Below, in pieces: positions 56,286 to 64,000 of a stretch of DNA of 64,000 nt. The DNA is taken from the NCBI RefSeq assembly GCF_009758015.1, contig NZ_WSEL01000003.1, positions 1,612,001-1,676,000 on the forward strand. Direction: 5' to 3'. The translations under genes were made by a program, and so were the position numbers. The notes beneath the pieces were generated by a model, which saw only the letters and a program-made list of their open reading frames with translations, ran no database searches and was not told the DNA's origin. Source of the DNA: Ramlibacter pinisoli. Its GTDB lineage: Bacteria > Pseudomonadota > Gammaproteobacteria > Burkholderiales > Burkholderiaceae_C. Positions within the stretch are counted from its first letter, which is position 1. Every line of letters begins with the position of its first letter.

Positions 56286-58598
56286 ATGAATGCGAAGACA
56301 TTGCCCGAAGTCCAGTCCGAATCCTGCTGCGTCGGCTCTTGCTCAACTGGGGCAGAGCCGGTGCTGGCCCAGTCTCCCGCCGACGATTGCGGCGCGGCGG
56401 CGTGCGCCGCGGACGGGCGCGTAGCAACTGCGGCCGCGTCGCGCTCGGCCACGGGCCAGCTGTATCGCATTTCCACGATGGATTGCAGCGCCGAGGAGTC
56501 CGAGATCCGCCGTGCACTGGAAAAGGTGCCAGGCGTCCGGTCACTTGGCTTCCAGCTCGGCGCCAGGCAATTGCGCATCGACGCAGAGGCCTCCGCCTTG
56601 GCGCCCGCTCTGGAGGCCATTCGCAGAGCCGGCTTCGACCCGCAGCCGGTGGAGGCCAACGCCAGGGTGGAGGGGGAACCCCACGGGGCCGACGACGAGC
56701 ACGACCACGACCATGCACCGGATGCTGGCCCAGCCCGCTTGGGGCTTGCGCTGGCTGTGGCGGTGGCCGCCGAAGTGATTTCGTATTTCGCGCCCGACTC
56801 GCTCGCATGGAAGGTAGCCGGCATGGCCATCGCGGGCTTTGCCATCTGGCTTGCCGGCCTCGACGTCTACAGGAAAGGCATCGCGGCATTGCTGCGGGGA
56901 AAGCTCAACATCAACGCCCTGATGTCGGTGGCGGTGACCGGCGCCTTCCTGATCGGAGAATGGCCCGAGGCCGCGATGGTCATGGCGCTTTACGCGATCG
57001 CGGAACTGATCGAGGCCAAGGCTGTCGACCGTGCGCGCAGCTCCATCAAGGGCCTACTGGACATGGCCCCCGAGAAAGCCCTGACACGCTCGCCTGACGG
57101 CTCATGGACTGAGGTTGCCGCTGAGCGGATCGCCATCGGCGCCATCATCCGCGTGAAGCCTGGAGAGCGCGTGCCCCTCGACGCTTTGGTGACGAAGGGC
57201 GAGAGTGCGGTGAACCAGGCACCCATCACCGGCGAGTCGATCCCGGTCGACAAGGCACCTGGGATGCCGATTTTCGCCGGTACCGTCAACCAGACGGCGG
57301 AGCTGGAAGCACGGGTGACGGCGGCGGCAGCCGACACTACGCTCGCTCGAATCATCCACGCCGTCGAAGAGGCGCAGGGCACGCGCGCGCCGACCCAACG
57401 CTTTGTTGACCGCTTCGCGGCCTTTTACACGCCGGCGATCTTCGCAATCGCGGTGGCCACAGCGTTCCTTTTGCCCTGGCTGGCCGACGCCACCTGGCTG
57501 GAGGCGCTGTACAAGGCCTTGGTGCTCCTCGTGATCGCCTGCCCGTGCGCGTTGGTGATTTCCACCCCGGTGACGGTGGTGAGCGGACTGTCGGCCGCGG
57601 CCCGGCGCGGCATCTTGATCAAGGGCGGAACGTTCCTGGAGCAGGCGCGCCTGATCAAGGCCGTCGCATTGGACAAGACCGGCACCATCACGGAAGGCAA
57701 GCCCAAGCTCGTCGACTTCCGGGCATGGGGCCGTGCCGACGAGTCGCGCTTCAGGCTCCTGGCCGCGGCCCTGGCCTCGCGCTCAGACCATCCGGTGTCG
57801 AAGGCCATTGCCACGGGCCTCGGGCTTCCCGCCCCCGAAGCCTCGGAGTTCAAGGCGCTGCCCGGCCGTGGGGTGCAAGCCATCGTCGAGGGCCAGGCGC
57901 TTTGGCTGGGCAACCACCGATTGATGCACGAGCGTGGCCTCTGCGACCCAGAGCTGGAAGCGGAACTCGCGCGCCACGAATCCCAGGGCCGCACCGTCAC
58001 CTTGCTCTCCGATGCGCACCATGTGCTGGCCCTCTTCGCCGTGGCCGACGTCATCAAGGAGAGTTCGAAGGCGGCCATCGCCGACCTGGCCAAGTTGGGG
58101 GTGACGTCGGTCATGCTCACCGGTGACAACCAGGCCACTGCCAAGACCATCGCCGACCAGGCGGGGATCTCCGACGCGCGAGGGGACCTTCTGCCGGAGG
58201 CAAAGCTGGGCGTCATCCAGGAGTTGCAGAAGCGATACGGCTCCGTGGGCATGACGGGGGACGGCATCAACGACGCTCCCGCCCTGGCTCAAGCCGACGT
58301 AGGCTTTGCGATGGGTGGCGCCGGCACCGACGCCGCGATGGAGGCGGCCGACGTCGTGATCATGAACGACGACCTTCGCCGTGTGGCCGAGACGGTCCAG
58401 CTATCTCGCAAGACGCGCTCCGTCTTGGTGCAGAACATCTCCATCGCGTTGGGGATCAAGGCCGTGTTCCTGATGCTGGCGATCTTCGGTTCCGCCAGCA
58501 TGTGGATGGCCGTCTTCGCCGACATGGGCGCCAGCCTGCTCGTCGTGGCGAACGGCCTGCGGCTGTTGCGCCATCGGCCCGAAGACACCGGACGATAA
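56286..58598 (+). CDS. cadA: Cd/Zn/Pb-exporting P1B-2 ATPase
   Basis: 770 residues. The Cys-rich start (ESCCVGSCS, DDCGAAAC) is followed by a degenerate HMA domain, ISTMDCSAEESEIRRAL (one Cys and acidic residues, as in ZntA/CadA). Then a His-rich loop (DDEHDHDHAPD) and the ATPase core: VIACPCALVISTP, ALDKTGTITEG, SDHPVSKA, MLTGDNQATAK, MTGDGINDAPAL. The cytoplasmic N-terminus binds divalent metals; the pump moves Cd, Zn or Pb to the periplasm. If the real start is further in, the Cys-rich N-terminus would be shortened. It is divergent from cadR. Confidence 0.93.
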   Translation: MNAKTLPEVQSESCCVGSCSTGAEPVLAQSPADDCGAAACAADGRVATAAASRSATGQLYRISTMDCSAEESEIRRALEKVPGVRSLGFQLGARQLRIDAEASALAPALEAIRRAGFDPQPVEANARVEGEPHGADDEHDHDHAPDAGPARLGLALAVAVAAEVISYFAPDSLAWKVAGMAIAGFAIWLAGLDVYRKGIAALLRGKLNINALMSVAVTGAFLIGEWPEAAMVMALYAIAELIEAKAVDRARSSIKGLLDMAPEKALTRSPDGSWTEVAAERIAIGAIIRVKPGERVPLDALVTKGESAVNQAPITGESIPVDKAPGMPIFAGTVNQTAELEARVTAAAADTTLARIIHAVEEAQGTRAPTQRFVDRFAAFYTPAIFAIAVATAFLLPWLADATWLEALYKALVLLVIACPCALVISTPVTVVSGLSAAARRGILIKGGTFLEQARLIKAVALDKTGTITEGKPKLVDFRAWGRADESRFRLLAAALASRSDHPVSKAIATGLGLPAPEASEFKALPGRGVQAIVEGQALWLGNHRLMHERGLCDPELEAELARHESQGRTVTLLSDAHHVLALFAVADVIKESSKAAIADLAKLGVTSVMLTGDNQATAKTIADQAGISDARGDLLPEAKLGVIQELQKRYGSVGMTGDGINDAPALAQADVGFAMGGAGTDAAMEAADVVIMNDDLRRVAETVQLSRKTRSVLVQNISIALGIKAVFLMLAIFGSASMWMAVFADMGASLLVVANGLRLLRHRPEDTGR

Positions 58599-58608
58599 TG
58601 CGGACTGC

Positions 58609-58956
58609 ATGCCGCGCCGACTCCTCCTGCTGTTGATTGCCGTCCTGCTGCCTCTCCAACTGGCGTGGGGCGCCTCGGCCAGCTATTGCCAGCACGAGAC
58701 TGGCGCCGCGAGCAAGCATTTCGGCCATCACGAGCATGTGCACAAGGCCGGCGGCAAGAAGGCTGTCGACCTGAAGGTGGCGCCGGACAACGATTGCGGT
58801 ACCTGCCACGGCGCCGGGGCGACCGCCGTTACCGCCCTGCGGCCAATACCCCTCGTGCCAAGGCTCGGCGAGGCGCCCGTGGCCCCGTCGGCCCAGGCTC
58901 CCCCCTCTCTCCCTCCGGACAGTCCCGACCGGCCCCAGTGGCCACGTCTCGCCTAG
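58609..58956 (+). CDS. czcI: CzcI-like small periplasmic protein
   Basis: 115 residues. Signal LLLLLIAVLLPLQLAWGAS, then YCQHETGAASKHFGHHEHVHK and a CxxC (NDCGTCHGAG). The YCQHE ... HFGHHEH block is the hallmark of CzcI, which stands before czcCBA in Cupriavidus; its role seems regulatory. The order here, 10 bp after cadA and 68 bp before czcC, agrees. Confidence 0.85.
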   Translation: MPRRLLLLLIAVLLPLQLAWGASASYCQHETGAASKHFGHHEHVHKAGGKKAVDLKVAPDNDCGTCHGAGATAVTALRPIPLVPRLGEAPVAPSAQAPPSLPPDSPDRPQWPRLA

Positions 58957-59024
58957 CCGGCGGGACGATCCGACCTCTCTGTCATTCCGTCTCGCCGAAT
59001 CCCGGTTCCAAACCATGAGATTCG

Positions 59025-60242
59025 ATGAGAAACCACCTCTTGCCGCTTGGGCTCGCGGCAGCATTGCTGAGCCCCCTGGCATCCTTCGCACAGGCGTCTG
59101 CTGGTCCGCTCACGCTGGACCAGGCGCTACAGCTCGCCACCGACCGTAACCCGACCCTCTCCGCTGCCCGCCGGGACGTCGACGCCGCCGACGGCGCACT
59201 GCACCAGGCCGGCGCCCTTCGCAATCCGACCCTAAACGCATCGGTCGAGGACATCCGGCGCGACACCCGAAGCACGACGGTGACGCTGGACTACCCGCTG
59301 GAACTGGGCGGCAAGCGCGTTGCGCGCGTGACGGCCGCCGAGCGCGCCCGTGACGTGGCCCAGGCCGGGTTATCGAACGCCCGTGCGCAGCTCAGGGCAA
59401 CAGTGATCGCCGCGTTCTTCCAGACACTTGTCGCGCAGGAACGCCTGAAGCTCGCTGCCAGCTCCGCCGATCTGGCCGGCCGTGCCGCGACAGCGGTCGG
59501 CAAACGCGTGACCGCGGGCAAGGTCTCGCCGGTGGAGGAAACGCGCGCGCGGGTTGATGCGGCGAACGCCCAACTGGAAGCTGCGGAAGCGCAAGCCGAG
59601 GTCGAGGTGTCGCGACAGGCGCTCGCGGCCGCGCTGGGCGAACCGGAACTCGGGTTCACGGAAGTCACCGCCGACGCCGCCGTGGTGCCCCAGCGACCGC
59701 CCTCCCCCCAGCTTCTCGCCAGTCTGGACGCTTCCCCTGCTCTTTTGCCCGGTCGATTCGAGGTCGAGCGCCGCCGCGCGCTCGTCGACGTGGAAAGAAC
59801 CCGGGCCCGCCCTGATGTCACCGTGAGCGTCGGCGCAAAGCGCGACAACGAGCTGGGCCGCACGCAGGCCCTGATCGGGATGTCCATCCCGCTGCCACTG
59901 GTGGACCGCAACCAAGGCGCGATCCAGGAGGCCATGAAGCTGGCCGACAAGGCCGCCGACGAACTGCAGGCCACCCGGCTGCGGCTTGGGGCGGAAGTAC
60001 AGCAGGCGTCGAGCCGCCTGGCAGTCGCCCGGACCTCGGCGGCGACGCTTCGGGACACCGTGCTTCCGGCCGCCCAGAGTGCCTACGAAGCAGCCACCAA
60101 GGGTTTCGAGGCCGGCAAGTTCGGGTTCATCGACGTTCTGGACGCGCAGCGCTCGCTGCTGGCTGCACGTTCGCGCTACCTCAATACCCTCGCGGCCGCT
60201 CACCAGGCCGCGACCGCCATCGACCGCGTCGTCGGTCCCTGA
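59025..60242 (+). CDS. czcC: CzcC, outer-membrane factor of the Co/Zn/Cd efflux system
   Basis: 405 residues with signal peptide (LGLAAALLSPLASFAQ). The TolC-type repeats read LDQALQLATDRNPTLSAARRDVDAADG and later IPLPLVDRNQGAIQEAMKLADKA and FGFIDVLDAQRSLLAARSRYL, as in CzcC. It is the outer-membrane channel for CzcA/CzcB. There is no lipobox, unlike the TolC-like protein at 50504. The ATG at 59025 has a weak ribosome site. Confidence 0.92.
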   Translation: MRNHLLPLGLAAALLSPLASFAQASAGPLTLDQALQLATDRNPTLSAARRDVDAADGALHQAGALRNPTLNASVEDIRRDTRSTTVTLDYPLELGGKRVARVTAAERARDVAQAGLSNARAQLRATVIAAFFQTLVAQERLKLAASSADLAGRAATAVGKRVTAGKVSPVEETRARVDAANAQLEAAEAQAEVEVSRQALAAALGEPELGFTEVTADAAVVPQRPPSPQLLASLDASPALLPGRFEVERRRALVDVERTRARPDVTVSVGAKRDNELGRTQALIGMSIPLPLVDRNQGAIQEAMKLADKAADELQATRLRLGAEVQQASSRLAVARTSAATLRDTVLPAAQSAYEAATKGFEAGKFGFIDVLDAQRSLLAARSRYLNTLAAAHQAATAIDRVVGP

Positions 60243-60252
60243 AGGAAGAGTC

Positions 60253-61491
60253 ATGCCCATCACCCAGAAGCAACGCATCGCGATGGCCGCCATCGTGGCC
60301 ATCGGCGTCGCCGCCGGCGCGGCCGTCCTGCTGGCCGGGAACCATGCCCCCGTGTCTTCGGACGCGCATGGCCATGAGGAAGAGCGCGGCCAAAAGGAAC
60401 CGAGTCGCAAGGAAGGGCAGGCGAAGGTCGGCGTCGCTGGCAAGGCTGATGCCAGGCCCGCCGAAGGCCTCGTCAAGCTCGATGAAGCGACAGCCAGCGC
60501 TGCCGGGATCGGGACGGCACCCGCCGGGCCCGCAAAGCTTCAGTCCGCCCAAGAATTCCCGGGTGAGATCCGATTCAATGAAGACCGGACCGCCCACGTC
60601 GTTCCCAGACTCAACGGCGTCGCCGAGAACGTGCCGGCCAACCTCGGGCAAGTCGTGCGCGAGGGGCAGCTGTTGGCCGTGATCGCCAGCCCCGCCCTGT
60701 CCGAGCAGCGCAGTGAGTTGCTGACCGCGCAGCGGCGCCTGGAGGCCGCCCGGGTGACGCATGATCGTGAGCGGAAGTTGTGGGAGGAGAAGATCTCGGC
60801 CGAGCAGGACTACCTGCAGGCCAAAACCGCCCTGCGCGAAGCCGAGATCGCAGTGGCCAATTCCGGCCAGAAGCTGGCGGCTGTCGGAGCGCCGCCCGCG
60901 TCAAGGGGCCTCAACCGGTTCGAGGCACGCGCGCCGTTCGACGGCACGATCGTCGAGAAGCACCTGACGCTGGGCGAAGCCGTCAAGGAGGACAGCCGCA
61001 TCTTCACGATCTCGGATCTGTCTTCGGTGTGGGCCGAGTTCGCCGTCGGACCCCGCGACCTGGACTTCGCGCGCGTCGGCCAGAAGGTTGTGGTGTCCTC
61101 GACGGCCTCCCAGACCAAGGTGCAAGGCGTCATCTCGTACGTGGGCGCCTTGCTGGGGGAACAGACGCGCACCGCCCGCGCACGCGTGACGCTGTCGAAT
61201 CCGCAGGGCGCCTGGCGGCCCGGGCTGTTCGTCACGGTGACCGTGCTGGGCAGCGACCAGGACGTCGCGCTGGCCGTGCCCGTTGATGCACTGCAGACGA
61301 TCGAGAACCGTCCGACCGTGTTCAAGGTGGTGCCCGGTGGATTCCAGGCCACCCCAGTCCAGCCCGGCCGATCCGACGGTCGAAACGTCGAGATTTTGGG
61401 CGGGCTGCAAGCGGGCGAGAAGGTCGCCACCAGCAACGCCTTCGTGCTGAAGGCCGAGCTGGGCAAGGCCGGCACGGCGCACACGCATTGA
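60253..61491 (+). CDS. czcB: CzcB, periplasmic adaptor of the Co/Zn/Cd efflux system
   Basis: 412 residues. An N-terminal helix (IAMAAIVAIGVAAGAAVLLAG) anchors it, then a His-bearing stretch (SDAHGHEEERGQ), a beta-barrel/lipoyl layout (PRLNGVAENVPANLGQVVREGQ ... FDGTIVEKHLTLGEAV) and a coiled-coil hairpin (ALSEQRSELLTAQRRLEAARVTHDRE). The His end GTAHTH is typical. It connects CzcA and CzcC. It follows czcC by 10 bp. Confidence 0.92.
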   Translation: MPITQKQRIAMAAIVAIGVAAGAAVLLAGNHAPVSSDAHGHEEERGQKEPSRKEGQAKVGVAGKADARPAEGLVKLDEATASAAGIGTAPAGPAKLQSAQEFPGEIRFNEDRTAHVVPRLNGVAENVPANLGQVVREGQLLAVIASPALSEQRSELLTAQRRLEAARVTHDRERKLWEEKISAEQDYLQAKTALREAEIAVANSGQKLAAVGAPPASRGLNRFEARAPFDGTIVEKHLTLGEAVKEDSRIFTISDLSSVWAEFAVGPRDLDFARVGQKVVVSSTASQTKVQGVISYVGALLGEQTRTARARVTLSNPQGAWRPGLFVTVTVLGSDQDVALAVPVDALQTIENRPTVFKVVPGGFQATPVQPGRSDGRNVEILGGLQAGEKVATSNAFVLKAELGKAGTAHTH

Positions 61492-61500
61492 GGAGCGGCG

Positions 61501-64000
61501 ATGTTCGAGAGACTCATCCGCTTTTGCGTCGAACAACGCTGGCTGGTCATGCTCATGGTCCTGGCCATGGCCGGCCTGGGCGTTTACAGCTACACGAAGC
61601 TGCCGGTCGACGCCGTCGCCGACATCACCAACGTGCAGGTGGTCATCAACACGGAGGCCGCCGGGTACTCGCCGCTCGAAGTTGAGCAGCGGGTCACCTA
61701 CCCGATCGAGACCGTGATGGCCGGGTTGCCAGGCCTGGAGCAGACCCGCTCCCTGTCCCGGTACGGGCTGTCCCAGGTCACCGTCATCTTCAGGGACGGC
61801 ACGGACATTCACTTCGCGCGGCAACTGGTGAACCAGCGCATCCAGGAAGCGCGCGACCGGTTGCCCGGTGGCGTGGCACCGAGCATGGGCCCGATCTCGA
61901 CTGGGCTCGGCGAGATCTACCTGTGGACCGTGGAAGCGGAGCCGACCGCACGCAAGCCTGACGACACACCCTACACCCCGACCGACCTGCGGGAACTCCA
62001 GGACTGGGTGATCAAACCCCAGCTCCGCAACGTGCCGGGCGTCACGGAGATCAACTCCATCGGCGGCTTCGAGAAGCAGTACGTCGTTGCGCCCAACATC
62101 GAGCGCATGTCCGCCTTCGGCCTGAGCCTGGCCGACGTGGTGACCGCGCTGGAGAAGAACAACTCCAACCAGGGCGCCGGCTACATCGAGCGGCGCGGCG
62201 AGCAGTACCTGGTGCGGGCACCGGGTCAGGTCCGGTCCATGGAAGACATCCGCGAGGTCATCATCGGCACCGCGCAGGGACAGCCGATCCGCGTGCGGGA
62301 CATCGCCGAGGTGGAGCTCGGCCGCGAGTTGCGCACCGGAGCGGCAACCGACAACGGCCAGGAGGTAGTCCTTGGGACAGTCTTCATGCTCATGGGCGAG
62401 AACAGCCGGACGGTGTCGCGAGCGGTCGACAGACAGATGAAGGCCGTGAACAGGAGCCTGCCGGCGGGCGTGAAGGCTGTGACCGTCTACGACCGGACGG
62501 TGCTGGTAGACAAGGCCATCCACACGGTTCAGAAGAACCTCCTGGAGGGCGCCGCTCTGGTCGTCGCGGTGCTCTTCGTGTTCCTTGGGAACATCCGCGC
62601 CGCGCTGATCACGGCCATGGTCATCCCGCTGTCGATGCTGTTCACGTTCTCGGGCATGGTGCGCACCGGGATCAGCGCCAACCTCATGAGCCTGGGCGCA
62701 CTGGACTTCGGGATCATCGTGGACGGCGCGGTCGTCATCGTAGAGAACTGCGTCAGGCGGCTTGCCCATGCCCAGGTCCGCCTCGGGCGGCCGCTGTCCC
62801 GTGCCGAGCGCTTTGAGGAGGTTTTCGCAGCAGCGCGCGAAGCACGTCGGCCCCTGCTGTTTGGCCAGCTCATCATCATGGTGGTCTACCTCCCCATCCT
62901 GGCGCTTACCGGCGTGGAGGGGAAGATGTTCCACCCCATGGCCTACACCGTGCTCCTGGCCCTTTTCGGCGCCATGGTGCTGTCGGTGACTTTCGTGCCG
63001 GCGGCCGTCGCCCTGTTCATGACGGATCGAGTCTCGACCAAGGAAAGTCGAGTCATGCAGTGGGCAGAACGCCGCTACCAGCCCCTGCTGCGATCGACCC
63101 TGGCCAATGCCCCGGTGGTCCTGACGTTCGCCGGTGTGCTGATCCTGTTCTGCGCGCTCCTGGGCACCCGCCTGGGCAGCGAGTTCGTGCCCAACCTGGA
63201 CGAGGGCGATTTCGCCATCCAGGCCTTGCGCATTCCCGGCACCAGCCTCACCCAGTCCGTCGAGATGCAAAAGCAGCTTGAGAAGCACCTGAAGGCTACC
63301 TTCCCGGAGATCGAGCGCGTGTTCGCCCGCACTGGCACAGCCGAAATCGCGTCGGACCCGATGCCGCCGAACATCTCGGACGGGTACGTCATGCTCAAGC
63401 CCATGGACGCGTGGCCGGAGCCCCGCAAGTCGCGCGATGGGTTACTGGCGGCCATCCGCGAGGAAGCCGCCAAACTCCCGGGCAACAACTACGAGTTTTC
63501 CCAGCCCATCCAGCTTCGCTTCAACGAGCTGATTTCCGGGGTGCGATCGGACGTGGCGGTGAAGGTGTTCGGCGACGACGAGGCGGTGTTGAACACGACC
63601 GCCACACGCGTGTCCGAGGTGCTGCGGGGCGTGGCCGGCGCGACGGAAGTTAAGGTGGAGCAGACCACCGGGCTACCGATGCTGACGGTCAACATCGACA
63701 GGGTGAAGGCGGCGCGGTACGGCCTGAACATGAGCGACGTCCAGGACGCGGTCGCTACGGCGGTCGGTGGCCGCCAGGCCGGCACCTTCTTCCAGGGCGA
63801 CCGACGGTTCGACGTCTTGGTGCGGCTGCCGGATGCCGTCCGGCAGGACCTCCAGGCGCTGGAGCGGCTGCCGATCGCTCTCCCGAAGGGCACCGACATT
63901 GCCAGGACCAGCTACATCCCGCTGTCCGAGGTGGCCCGCCTGGATCTGGCCCCCGGCCCCAACCAGGTGTCGCGGGAGAACGGCAAGCGACGGATCGTCG
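61501..64000 (+). CDS. czcA: CzcA, heavy-metal RND pump (C-terminus beyond window)
   Basis: Open to the window end: 833 of about 1040-1060 codons are present. GAGGAG precedes the ATG. The start MFERLIRFCVEQRWLVMLMV and KLPVDAVADITNVQVVINTEA are typical of heavy-metal RND proteins. The fourth helix reads LGALDFGIIVDGAVVIVENCV, with the two Asp and the Glu of the proton path (CzcA type). The proton-driven pump sends Co, Zn and Cd out through CzcB and CzcC. The next gene (often czcD or a two-component system) would be outside the window. Confidence 0.95.
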   Translation, partial: MFERLIRFCVEQRWLVMLMVLAMAGLGVYSYTKLPVDAVADITNVQVVINTEAAGYSPLEVEQRVTYPIETVMAGLPGLEQTRSLSRYGLSQVTVIFRDGTDIHFARQLVNQRIQEARDRLPGGVAPSMGPISTGLGEIYLWTVEAEPTARKPDDTPYTPTDLRELQDWVIKPQLRNVPGVTEINSIGGFEKQYVVAPNIERMSAFGLSLADVVTALEKNNSNQGAGYIERRGEQYLVRAPGQVRSMEDIREVIIGTAQGQPIRVRDIAEVELGRELRTGAATDNGQEVVLGTVFMLMGENSRTVSRAVDRQMKAVNRSLPAGVKAVTVYDRTVLVDKAIHTVQKNLLEGAALVVAVLFVFLGNIRAALITAMVIPLSMLFTFSGMVRTGISANLMSLGALDFGIIVDGAVVIVENCVRRLAHAQVRLGRPLSRAERFEEVFAAAREARRPLLFGQLIIMVVYLPILALTGVEGKMFHPMAYTVLLALFGAMVLSVTFVPAAVALFMTDRVSTKESRVMQWAERRYQPLLRSTLANAPVVLTFAGVLILFCALLGTRLGSEFVPNLDEGDFAIQALRIPGTSLTQSVEMQKQLEKHLKATFPEIERVFARTGTAEIASDPMPPNISDGYVMLKPMDAWPEPRKSRDGLLAAIREEAAKLPGNNYEFSQPIQLRFNELISGVRSDVAVKVFGDDEAVLNTTATRVSEVLRGVAGATEVKVEQTTGLPMLTVNIDRVKAARYGLNMSDVQDAVATAVGGRQAGTFFQGDRRFDVLVRLPDAVRQDLQALERLPIALPKGTDIARTSYIPLSEVARLDLAPGPNQVSRENGKRRIV

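Larger units (their letters stand above)
45300..64000. mobile_element. Heavy-metal resistance island inserted in rarA (right end not in window)
   Basis: From the rarA break to the window end every recognisable intact gene is copper, cadmium/lead or cobalt-zinc-cadmium resistance. Codon use is visibly less GC-saturated than in the core genes, mainly between about 45.3 and 55.7 kb. The left end has clustered repeats and a broken regulator gene. No integrase, transposase or conjugation gene is in the visible part, so the element type is open. Confidence 0.75.

Overview
The window reads as chromosome of a high-G+C betaproteobacterium of the Burkholderiales, most likely Comamonadaceae (inferred). 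The signs are two orphan Bug/TctC-type binding proteins, the giant DUF3683 FAD/Fe-S oxidoreductase, the ubiE-ubiJ-ubiB arrangement, a livHMGF cassette and dense GC-rich coding with many ATGA/GTGA overlaps. No tRNA, rRNA or CRISPR array was seen.

Positions 1-24277 are a long, almost entirely minus-strand block. From high to low coordinates it holds a DUF3683 oxidoreductase, a FecR-domain protein with a TpsB/ShlB secretion porin, DUF971, ubiE, a Tim44-like protein, ubiJ-ubiB, a sodium:solute symporter, then fmdB-DUF502-aspS-nudB. These are followed by a nuclease/phospholipase/ligase run: an EEP-family protein, a ClsB-like phospholipase D, a ligase-associated SNM1-like exonuclease and an ATP-dependent DNA ligase. 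After that come folE with a BLUF photoreceptor, a thioesterase with DUF429, and a cut-off family 2 glycosyltransferase.

Positions 24527-30508 are a plus-strand ugpBAEC-ugpQ operon for glycerol-3-phosphate and glycerophosphodiester uptake and use, followed by an orphan Bug protein. A minus-strand group (30550-33007) holds DUF3501, an HdrD-like Fe-S protein and rubrerythrin. A plus-strand group holds a VOC protein, an FAD monooxygenase and DUF2783, then valS, a second Bug protein and a small outer-membrane barrel candidate. livHMGF (minus strand) and the 3' part of rarA close the core region.

At about 45300 the character changes. rarA is cut exactly at its sensor-1 region, and everything to the right is metal-resistance cargo with visibly less GC-biased codons, at least up to about 55.7 kb. 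The copper part has a minus-strand operon (HMA protein, DUF2933, small membrane protein, His-rich CopA). Its plus-strand counterpart holds DUF5676, a CzcI-like protein, a short periplasmic protein, a TolC-like lipoprotein, a Tat-type multicopper oxidase, a cupredoxin, DUF411, two CusF-like proteins and a Met/His-rich lipoprotein. It is followed by a cadR/cadA divergent pair and czcICBA, with czcA running off the end. Three promoters in this part have the 19-bp spacer typical of MerR-family control; two resemble CueR sites and one a CadR/PbrR site. Only the CadR/PbrR-type regulator is encoded here. The most noteworthy points are the island boundary inside rarA with its clustered AACTATGT repeats, the unusual copper module (TolC and oxidase but no RND pump or adaptor, and CusF proteins lacking the usual Trp), the folE-BLUF pair, the double-FecR/TpsB pair without an exoprotein, and hairpins placed directly in front of nudB and valS.
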